From Macrothele yani (Eukaryota; Arthropoda; Arachnida; Araneae; Macrothelidae), in contig CM077007.1 in NCBI GenBank assembly GCA_039090855.1, forward strand, positions 19,207,515 through 19,271,514: a stretch of DNA of 64,000 bases. The letters are read 5' to 3'. How positions within the stretch are numbered: the stretch's first letter is position 1; the number at the start of each line of letters is the position of its first letter. The translations under genes and the position numbers were made by a program. Positions 1-8,630 of this stretch are shown piece by piece. The notes under the pieces were generated by a model that worked only from the letters and a program-made list of their open reading frames with translations, ran no database searches and was not told where the DNA came from.

Positions 1-1152
1 GATGCTCATGGTGGTTGTTAAATCCAGCAAAATTTACCCACATGCAGAAACAGTTCACATTGTCTTTGATGAGTTTTAACAGTTTAATGTGAGGTGGTAC
101 TTAATGTATTGCATATCTACATGGTCATGCACTCACTGGATCACTGAACAGCTAAGAACACCAAGAGTTAGAAGCAGTCTCTAGTCAATTCCTTCTGGGA
201 AGTACTGGCAGACTCATGGAAAGGACATGTGATCTACAATGAAACTTTACAAAAACTTCGGTATTAAATTGCAACATCTCAATTTGCCAATATTTCTCTT
301 CTTCATCTGTAACATAATAATCTGTCAAACTGTAAAATGATATAAAACCTATGTCAAAGTTGCCTGCAAGAATTACAGGTTTGCTTACTTCCTTTGCAAC
401 CCCTCTTTGCCCATCTCAAAATAAATGCTGGCTCCACCAGTGGTGGGCAATACTTCGATTGTCTCCATTACACGATAAAAATGAAATTATTCAACATTTT
501 AAACAAAATTTATATAGTTGTTTTGCTTTAGGTATTTCAAATCAGTTTTGCACAACTAGGTATAACTTTTTGAATTTCTTAAGAAATGAAAAAGCAATTT
601 TTACTATGAATTGCAAAAATGAATACCAGGTGATTCTTTTCAATGTGAACCCTACAAGACTTTGAAAGTACTTATAGTGTAGCATAACTCAATTCATTTA
701 CTGGTGAAACATAGAAAATGCGAATCGCCAAGCTATTGAGGCTTTTTCAAGGCACAGAAAACATTTACCTAAAAATGTTATACCAGTGGAGAGGGAAAAC
801 TTAACAATTTGTATGAAATATATACACCAGTAAATAAAAAGAATTACACTCTGCTATAAGTGCTTTCAAACTTGCACAGTTTGTTGTAGTCTAATTAATA
901 TTCCTACAAGATCTTAGCATTTTCATGTACTCTCATTTTAGAAATTGTCTGGTATATGTAGGGACAGTGCTATTACATCAACTAGGCGGCCACTTAGGGT
1001 GCAGACCTTCAAAGGCTGCAGTTTTATGCATATTAGTTTTTTAACCCAAGTAAAAAATGCAGTTGAAAATTTACATATTTTTATTCTAAGATCAATACCA
1101 CAACAGTGCTATGGAATATAGTTAATTATAAAGTCTTATGAAAAAAATACTG
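1..1152. other. Unannotated AT-rich sequence
   Basis: No gene, repeat boundary or RNA gene could be supported here. The longest open frame (351-665, +, 104 aa) has no recognisable domain and looks like chance in AT-rich DNA. The segment could be intron or intergenic. Confidence 0.5.
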
Positions 1153-1756
1153 TATACTGAGTTCTTAGCAGGATATCATAGAAGTCCTGTCATTTTTTTC
1201 TGTTCTTCACGTTTTTTTACATAAGTTCGCTGAAAACTACGACACCTGGACTCCCTAACTTCTTATTCAATCTGGTGGTGTCAAATTGAGGGTGAATGGT
1301 ATATTTATTTAAAATATGAACTAAAAACACATAAATTAATTCTTAAAAGAAGAAGAATGAGAGGGTTAAAATAATAGCATTGTCACCTCTTGGTCTGCAG
1401 TCTCCTTCTGATTAGTTGCTCCCGGTATACACTCAAGAACAAAAAAGTGCGTATTCGAAGTTCCATAAGATGAAAGTTCCCCGTAGGCAACAATGAAGCA
1501 TTTATGATAGCTAAAACCCATAAAAGTCTTTTACACCAAAAAAACCTGTCTTCAAGATTGAACTTGAAAGAGAATTAATCCAATGAAATAATAAAATCAA
1601 AATAAAAACCATTATTCCAACCTCAAATTCGACTGAGAATGATATGCAAAACAGTCTTCGCTGAGGAATCCAGATCCCGAGTTTCCGACGAGCGCTTCGG
1701 CACACTTTTTCGTGGCCATTCTCAAAGACATCTCGTGCTGTACTGCTCCTTGCATG

Positions 1757-2019
1757 TTAACTATTAGTTAAGTCGACGGTGCTGCCATCTCCATCGTCTG
1801 CGTCATCCTCATGCTCATCACGTAGGACGTCGTTGGCACCATCTAGTGTCGTCCTGTTTTTTAATCTTCGTTGCATTTGTCGACTTGATCTTCTTATTTG
1901 GATAATTCGTTGTTTTTCTTGTTTTATCATGTTCAACCATGTTGGTGATAATTCAATCGGGGCATTTAAATTGCAATTATATGCCCTGGTCTTCTCTATC
2001 ATGATGGCCTCTGCAGTCA
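1757..2019 (-). pseudogene. C-terminal fragment of unknown protein (left palindrome arm)
   Basis: This is the mirror copy of the tail in the right arm, read on the minus strand and ending at the stop at 1757. It differs by a few substitutions (such as GANDV against GANGV) and by one extra arginine codon in the RRSSRQ run. The acidic DDADDGDGSTVDLTNS end is unchanged. Retention of the frame in both arms is compatible either with recent duplication or with selection; the sequence alone does not say which. Confidence 0.4.
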
Positions 2020-2037
2020 GAATCTTTTTATGTGTGT

Positions 2038-2297
2038 TGACTGCAGAGGCCATCATGATAGAGAAGACCAGGGCATATAATTGCAATTTAAATGCCCCGA
2101 TTGAATTATCACCAACATGGTTGAACATGATAAAACAAGAAAAACAACGAATTATCCAAATAAGATCAAGTCGACAAATGCAACGAAGATTAAAAAACAG
2201 GACGACACTAGATGGTGCCAACGGCGTCCTACGTGATGAGCATGAGGATGACGCAGACGATGGAGATGGCAGCACCGTCGACTTAACTAATAGTTAA
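2038..2297 (+). pseudogene. C-terminal fragment of unknown protein (right palindrome arm)
   Basis: An open frame enters from the palindrome spacer and ends at TAA (2295-2297), giving about 86 residues. The first half is mixed and basic (reads ...KQEKQRIIQIRSSRQMQRR...). The end is strongly acidic (DEHEDDADDGDG) and finishes STVDLTNS. The basic-to-acidic layout suggests the tail of a nuclear or DNA-associated protein, but I do not recognise the family. There is no start codon context or splice site that I trust. The same tail lies on the opposite strand in the left arm. AT-rich sequence after the stop looks like a 3'UTR. It is probably a duplicated terminal exon or part of a transposon; function unknown. 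Confidence 0.4.
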
Positions 2298-2899
2298 CAT
2301 GCAAGGAGCAGTACAGCACGAGATGTCTTTGAGAATGGCCACGAAAAAGTGTGCCGAAGCGCTCGTCGGAAACTCGGGATCTGGATTCCTCAGTGAAGAC
2401 TGTTTTGCATATCGTTCTCAGTCAAATTTGAGGTTGGAATAATGGTTTTTATTTCGATTTTATTATTTCATTGGATTAATTCTCTTTCAAGTTCTATCTT
2501 GAAGACAGGTTTTTTTGGTGTAAAAGACTTTTATGGGTTTTAGCTATCATAAATGCTTCATTGTTGCCTACGGGAACTTTCATCTTATGGAACTTCAAAT
2601 ACGCAGTTTTTTGTTCTTGAGTGTATACCGGGAGCAACTAATCAGAAGAAGACTGCAGACCAAGAGGTAACAATGCTATTATTTTAACCCTCTCATTCTT
2701 CTTCTTTAAGAATTAATTTATGTGTTTTTAGTTATTATTTTAAATAAATATACCATTCACTCTCAATTTGACACCACCAGATTGAATAAGAAGTTAGGGA
2801 GTCCAGGTGTCGTAGTTTTCAGCGAACTTATGTAAAAAAATGTGAAGAACAGAAAAAAATGACAGGACTTCTATGATATCCTGCTAAGAACTCAATATA

Positions 2900-3687
2900 A
2901 TATGCCACGTAGTAACGTTCAATAGTTAAATATAATGTTTTTGAACTGATATTAATACTGTATACTGTTTTTTAATTTATCCTTTTTATATGTTTCTTTA
3001 TTTTTTAAACTTAGTGATAAATTGAAGCTGTTGCAAGTACTCAGCTTTGCCTTGGGTGCAAAATAGTCTGGTACCAGCACTGAGTATGTGCCATCACTTT
3101 GATGCTGGAGCATAAAGCTAATGTGTCTGTATGAGCACAACTGATGAAAACTGTGCACGCAATGATAACTCCTGGTAGAGGTTAGGCATATTGAAATTTT
3201 GTGTGGTATATTAACACAACTGTATGAATTGCAAAAATTTAAGCATGTGTTTATATAAATATGTCACAATCTAAAATTTTTAGTAAAGTGCAATTAATTT
3301 TATCATGTATATCATTACAACAAAATTCTGAACTGAAGTTAATTGTTGTGTGTGCATATTTAGTAGGTGATAAACAAAGTGAATACATTACAACTTTTAT
3401 TTTCTTTACCTTTAAGTTGAAGTCTTTTACATTCTTTTTTACACCATAAAATAATATCAAAATATCTTCAACGATGTAACTATTAACAGACTTTTTGAAT
3501 AGTTCAACACTGCCATAAAGTAATCAGATTTAAAATATATATTTCCTTGAATGCCAACAAAAGGCACATCGTCACTGTGACATAAGGCACACTGATACTT
3601 AAGGCACAGTTCATTCAGCAACACAGCAAAGAGTCATCACTCTGAATTCAGTTATTCTACAAAACTGTTCTATTTACAGTGTATTCC
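2900..3687. other. Region downstream of the ELK gene
   Basis: No independent gene seen. On the minus strand this follows the ELK stop at 3688, so at least the part near 3400-3687 is probably its 3'UTR. TTTATT (an AATAAA read on the minus strand) occurs near 3395, but a polyadenylation site cannot be assigned without transcript data. The antisense frames at 3251-3460 are shadows. Confidence 0.35.
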
Positions 3688-4682
3688 TCAGTGAAGTACT
3701 TGAACTGATTTGGACGGAAAGGTGAAAACTTGTGGGAAGTCCAATGGCACAAGAAAAGGGCTCAGTGATGCAAATGGCAGCTGACTTGGGAACTGGAAGT
3801 GTGAGGCTGGACTTCCATAACGAGGGCTACTTAAAGGAACTGGACTCCAAGGTGATGGAGCTAAAATAGTAGGCTTCTGCGGGTGGAACGGGCTCACGAG
3901 CGTAACAACAGGGGTCTGCAAAGATGGGACAGTAGCAGATGGTTTCGGACTGGGAACTGGACTGGTTGAAATAGCTGGTATTGGAGGGGGCTTATGTTTT
4001 GATGGCTTTCTTGAGGGACTTGCACTGGGTGTCACCACAATAGAGGTTGTAACTTGTGGAACTGTGGAAACTGGTTGGAAGTTGTCTTTTAGAACCAGGG
4101 CACTGGGGGTGTTGGTGACCTGGCTTTCTCTCTTGAACAAGAGTTTGAATCATCATGATCATCATGCACAGAAAGCTCTTCTGTTGATGAGAGTGGTGAA
4201 TGAATGTCAGCATCAGAAGGTTCAGTTTTCACTCTTGTTTGATCAGCACTCAAGCTGGACTGCATTGGCACACACGAATCTGGCTTCACAGGATGAAGAG
4301 TGTGAAATGGTGAAGGCTGTGAATTTGTATGGATGTTAGCAACACCAAGGAATAATGATTGTGGCATGTTTTCCAATCTCTCGTGCACTGCCACCTTGTG
4401 CTCACTCCGCAGAATTTCTGGATAGGACACAAATCTGTAGACAAATTTCTGTCCCAAAACTTTTTTGATGATATTTTTGTCATAATAGTAACGCAATGCT
4501 CTGCTCAGTTTGTCATAATTCATGTTTACTTTGTTTTTCCTTCTACCCCACAGCTTGGCAACCTCTTCAGCATTGAGAAGCTTGAATTCTCCTTCATTGT
4601 TCGTCCAAGTGATTATGTCGGGATACTGCTTACTTGACAGGAGATCCAGCAAAAACTGCCACAAGGTAATATTTGTATCCAT
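3688..4682 (-). CDS. ELK-type ETS-domain transcription factor (ternary complex factor), frame break inside
   Basis: Sequence-specific nuclear transcription factor of the ELK1/ELK3/ELK4 group, which binds GGA-core sites with SRF and is activated by MAP kinases (family knowledge). The ATG at 4682 opens 197 codons. The ETS domain is at about residues 5-86, with the LWQFLL start and the DNA-recognition helix motif [15 protein letters not shown] sumoylation-type VKTE motif lies at 151-154, followed by many S/T-P sites. This frame stops at 4089. The C-terminal half continues in another frame (open to 3688). It has a basic, proline-rich D-box-like stretch ([10 protein letters not shown]), S/T-P sites as in the ELK C-box, and FQFP, the classic FXFP ERK docking motif. 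The two frames overlap between about 4148 and 4089, and the shift is one base back. A one-base indel, an unrecognised short intron or recoding could each explain it. The start is supported by a splice acceptor directly upstream. ELK orthology is secure; whether the gene is intact is not. Confidence 0.88.
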
Positions 4683-4706
4683 GCCTAAAAGACAAAGAAG
4701 AAAACC
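4683..4706 (-). other. 3' splice site two bases before the ELK start codon
   Basis: Read on the minus strand, a pyrimidine-rich tract (TTTTCTTCTTTGTCTTTTAG) ends in AG at 4686-4685 and is followed by GC and then ATG. This is a strong acceptor. It implies a 5'UTR intron, with the first exon and promoter at higher coordinates. It also argues that the locus is a real gene and not a processed retrocopy. Confidence 0.7.
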
Positions 4707-5423
4707 GTTAGCAATAACTTTTTCTAGAACTCAGATTCAAAATTCTAATTATTTTTAATGACATTTGAAAGAGGTGAAATTTATTTACTATAAGTCTCAT
4801 CAGTTTCATCCGAAAGTTTAATCAACAAAGTCAATGAAATCTACATAGAGCTTGATAATGAATGTATTTATTTCACAAAGCAAAATTGAAAGCTTAAGCA
4901 AAAAGCAAATGGATTTTTAAATTTCTGAGTCTGCATAACTAGTACTCATATGATATATTATTGAAAACAACTAATCACTTACTCAAAAGATCATGGTCAC
5001 TTTATTCCTTTAACACTTCTAGCACGTCCATCATCACCATGCAAATCCGCTGGCCTTCAAAGGTTGAAAATCCTTGCTGATGAGATTCATTCTTTTCGGG
5101 GATGAAACATCGTATTTTCCTTTTTTTTTTTTTTTTTTTTTACTGGACAAAAACGCAGGTTTTGCTCTGCCATATGATATGTAACCATAGCTCGTCATCT
5201 CCATAAAACCTCACAAAACATACACACCTTATGACTCATTCATACATTCAGTTAAAAACACTATGTACATAATTACACTATTTACACTTCTAGGCAGTTA
5301 AACCTTTGTCAACAGTGACTAAAAAATTGCTCCATCCATTTCAAAACTCCGTGCTAACCCTACTGCAAGTGTCAACCTCATTCAGCCCATCATACACGAA
5401 CCTCTAGCGCTTTCAACAGACAT
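4707..5423. other. Probable ELK 5' intron, no other gene seen
   Basis: AT-rich sequence with a 20-base T run near 5122-5141. No coding frame, repeat boundary or RNA gene was recognised. It is probably part of the intron implied by the acceptor next to the ELK ATG. Confidence 0.4.
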
Positions 5424-5557
5424 CTGTCGTCTTCAGGAGGCAGATGTGTCTCACCCTGAAGACGACAGTACTCATATGATCAAACCTAATTGTACCACAA
5501 ATGTGCCTCACCCTATTACGATAGTACTCATATGTTCAAACCTAATTGTACCACAAA
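5424..5557. repeat. 56-bp tandem duplication with a 14-bp-arm hairpin
   Basis: Two adjacent copies of a ~56-bp unit (5446-5501 and 5502-5557) share GCCTCACCCT and an AGTACTCATATG...TCAAACC core. In addition, CTGTCGTCTTCAGG (5424-5437) pairs perfectly with 5455-5468. Confidence 0.75.
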
Positions 5558-5579
5558 CATTCACAGTAAATGGTTAAAT

Positions 5580-6230
5580 ACAGTGTGATTCACAAGCTGC
5601 TTAAATGTGTTTTCATGAAATATGTTTGTTGATTGGACATAGATGAAAACAAAACACTATTCCATAGTTATTTCTTACCTTATGAGATATAAGCATGGAT
5701 AATGGCAACACTGCCAACAGTGAATTGGCATCAAAAGGATATGTGTGTGACTTGTTTATTTCTCATTTTGCAGTTGGTCAGTAGAGATGATGGATGGAGG
5801 GGTGCATGTGTTCATTGTTCATGCATATTGGGTGTATGGTTCCTCAAGGAAATCTGGAGATGGTTCATGGAAAGATTTGGAGGCCAGGGAACAAACAAGA
5901 GCACCATTTCTTAGTTGGTGAAGTTGGACACAATTGAAGTATTGTGAATATTCATGTAAGTGGGTGGCCACTAATGTCTGCAGAAATTGTGGAAGATGTG
6001 AAACTCATTTGCAGCCATACTGTCATCGCCTTCAAAATCTTTGTGGAGGCTTTCAAAGGAAAATGGATGATCATATGGGCACATGCCTGAGAACAATGAA
6101 GGAAGCAAAGGTGAAGCCATATCACATTAGTCGTTCAGGCAGAGACATATTTCCCAATAGGACAACTAGGCCCAGGGGTAGGGTGGCAAATTCCAGTGGC
6201 AGTAAAAATTTATAATTTGTTAAAATCCCA
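5580..6230 (+). pseudogene. Degenerate transposase fragment, DUF4817/HTH type
   Basis: Several broken plus-strand frames together resemble the N-terminal helix-turn-helix part of the transposase family seen better preserved at 26715-27170. One frame gives NKSTIS followed, after a frame change, by LVKLDT; a third frame gives SAEIVEDVKL, matching the spacing of the '...STIxxLVxKF...GRP...EIVEDV' pattern of that family. At 5583 the sequence CAGTGTGATTCAC resembles the CAGGGTGATTCA terminus of the other element, so this may be its left end. There are many stops and no function is expected. Assignment is by eye and moderate at best. Confidence 0.35.
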
Positions 6231-7501
6231 TAAAAATAATGAAAGAAAAATTAAAATAAAAGTGGAAACTACGATTTAGTTCGAAAGTTGTTGTACTCTA
6301 TTTGACTATACTTAAGAACTGAAATGAATAAGAACAGGTGGTGGGGGAGGGGGATTTGAGTGGGGTGTTAACATTGCTCTTTGGAGCTTGATTAAAATTC
6401 TCTGACTTATGTAAAGGAAGATCTCTTCAGGCTTTAGAGGGTACATTTCCAGGACATTCACGCAATGCTATCACATCTGCCCTCAGAATGAATACAATGG
6501 TAGGGTGCAGGGAAGGGCTGAATTTTAGCACCATCAGCTATTTAATTTTCCTCCCACACCAACCTCAGGGAAGGTGACCCTTCATCACTTCAATTTTCTG
6601 TGTACAACTGCTTCATTATAAGTTACAGGCACCTCATAAAAATTCCAAGAAAAGTTAAAGGGATGAAGAGAAGTATTTGATTAGCTCATGCTCTTCTTAC
6701 AATGACAATTGCAGACCCAAAAGCTTCAGATACTGTTTTCTGGCAGTCCTTCTAATTCCCACTGTTGATGTACTGAGTATTGAACAATTTGCTCACTGTA
6801 GAAGAAAAAGATAATTTTTGCTTCTCAAGACTAATTTAACTATGAGTGATGGGAGGAAGAAAGTGAGTGGAGCTCTCAGTGCAAAAAAGGAAAAGTAGCT
6901 ACTGTTAAAAAGTGAAAATTTGTCAACAATTACTAAATGTTAAAAAATTGATAAACATTTCACTGTTAAATGCGTTGGATCAGTTAGAGTGATCAATGAA
7001 GAAAACCACTTCGGTTTATGTTGATGCCTTAAATGTTACAAAGAATGTACTTGAAGAAAAAACGGATCAAAATGCAAATTCAATTTTAGATCATGATGCA
7101 GAGCAGTCTGCTGACAGTACTTGTGTAAGAGCTGATACTACAAATGGGAGATAAATGACCGTACCACTAATTCTTTACTTTCTCAAGGTACAAAACGAAA
7201 TTTAAGGGGGAGTAGGGTGGCAAAACCCTGCATGTGTCTCTGCAGCCAGGAGTTGTAGAAATCTAATCATCATAAAAGAGTGGCATACTGTAATTCGTTC
7301 CAACATTTTTTTAGTGATAATCTTTTATTGCTGAACATAATGTGGTATACAAAGTCTGTTCCATCCATCTGGGTACATATATTCCCAGAATACACAGATA
7401 TATGGGTCACTGACAATTCCCATGCTGTCCATAGAAAAACCACTGCATGGGCATAAAATGTGTAGTATGCAATAATATCCCAACTCCAAATCATCAGATG
7501 G

Positions 7502-7504
<3 letters not shown>
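6231..7504. other. Unannotated, possible transposon relics
   Basis: No intact gene. Around 6840-7160 a broken plus frame starts MSDGRKKVSGALSAKKEK and is followed by lysine-rich text, vaguely like the N-terminus of hAT-type transposases, but too decayed to claim. The rest holds nothing recognisable. Confidence 0.3.

Positions 7505-7534
<30 letters not shown>
7505..7534. repeat. (TA)n microsatellite
   Basis: About 15 TA units. A similar tract lies at 8005-8029, just outside the other end of the TIR element between them. Confidence 0.95.
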
Positions 7535-7536
<2 letters not shown>

Positions 7537-7614
7537 AAAACATAGTAAACATAAAATTGCAAAAATATAATGCCATGACCTCGCGCTCTGCTGCAGGGGT
7601 CAATGTCACCTGAA

Positions 7615-7996
7615 ATAAAATACATAAATAATGCAGACACTACAAGCACAATAGAACTTTATTAAATATGTGACTACCATAAATAATATAAATAATATAA
7701 GGGCACCAGTCAGGCTTAAGGTAGGTCTATTTTGAATGTTTAATAAACTTGTTACTTAAGTTGATTTTAAAGTATATTTCCTGACAGGTAGGGAGGATGG
7801 GATGTCCAGTTTATTTTTATTCGGTCGGGGTTGCTAAATCAGGATGTCTGCATGAAACCTGTCAGAAGCTCAGCCGTCGGGTGTATCCTCCCCTGAAGAT
7901 TGGCACCCGGTGGCTGACCTTATATTATTTATGGTAGTCACATATTTAATAAAGTTCTATTGTGCTTGTAGTGTCTGCATTATTTATGTATTTTAT
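7615..7996. mobile_element. Non-autonomous element with ~75-bp terminal inverted repeats
   Basis: Sequence from 7615 (ATAAAATACATAAATAATGC...) is repeated inverted and ends at 7996. The arms stay near-identical for about 75 bp, through ACTACCATAAATAATATAA. The left arm carries an extra ~12 bp (an AATAATATA duplication). The ~210-bp interior is non-coding. The superfamily is not identified, and no clear TSD could be separated from the flanking TA-rich sequence. Confidence 0.8.
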
Positions 7997-7997
7997 A

Positions 7998-8029
<32 letters not shown>

Positions 8030-8318
8030 CTGGGATGTAAGGTCAGGTGATGCGTAACATCACAGCCTCTCCTTGACAAATGTCAACCCCGCCTTCTCGT
8101 GGTGCATCCTGTTCCCACTAAAGGGGCTCTGACGACCGCCAATAGCGGTATAACTATACCATCGGGATTAGAGGAAATTCTATCCCACACTCACCAACCC
8201 GCTTGGCCAGCGTGGTGAGTTATGGCCAAACCCCTCCAAAATGATTCCACAACTTAAATCTTGGCCCTCAGTCTCCGGCAGCTGGAATGTACCTGGCCAA
8301 GGCAGCGGCCAGTGCGAC

Positions 8319-8630
8319 ATGAAGGCAGAGGGTGCTAAGAATCCCCGGAGGACCGGACTAGGCTGCCATCTGATGCTGACCTTGGCTACGTACAATGGAC
8401 GCTCCCTATCTTCTGATTCAAGGCTTCTTGAATTGGAAGAGGAACTACAAAGGATCAAGTGGGACATCGTGGGGCTAAGTGAGGTAAGGAGAAAAGGAGA
8501 AGATCTCATCGAACTGAAAAGTGGACATCTCTTCTACTATCGTGGGACAGATACTGGCAGAACTAGTGGTGTTGGATTTATAATAAACAAGAAACTGAAG
8601 GATAAAGTTGTAGAAGTTGAAAGTTCCTGA
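8319..8630 (+). pseudogene. RTE polyprotein, endonuclease N-terminal part (before frameshift)
   Basis: From the ATG at 8319 this frame encodes the start of the APE-type endonuclease. TYNGRS holds the metal/substrate Asn motif. GLSEVR holds the catalytic Glu motif, and YYRGTDTGRTSGVGFI follows. The frame stops at TGA (8628-8630). The endonuclease continues one base over in the next frame (8617 onward), so a single indel separates the two halves; apart from that, no stop or frame break is seen in either half. The ATG choice is a guess: the frame is open upstream to at least 8241. Confidence 0.85.

Larger units (their letters stand above)
1153..2899. repeat. 1.75 kb inverted duplication (palindrome, 18-bp spacer)
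   Basis: Left arm 1153-2019 and right arm 2038-2899 are reverse complements apart from scattered substitutions and small indels, with an 18-bp spacer at 2020-2037. The mismatches (for example one A/G difference near 1830 against 2222) show that the arms have diverged, so this is not a fold-back sequencing artefact. Each arm holds the end of an open frame and then AT-rich 3'UTR-like sequence. The 13-mer ATACTGTATACTG lies at 1147-1159 and again at 2955-2967, 55 bp beyond the right arm, and may mark an insertion or a rearrangement. Confidence 0.93.

Noticed and set aside
1757..2297. Two 172-aa open frames on opposite strands with nearly the same protein
   Set aside because: They are produced by the palindrome: each reads one arm sense and the other antisense. 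Only the LTAEAIMIEK...DLTNS part is plausible.
1153..2899. Palindrome as a fold-back assembly artefact
   Set aside because: The arms differ by many substitutions and small indels, which an artefact would not show.
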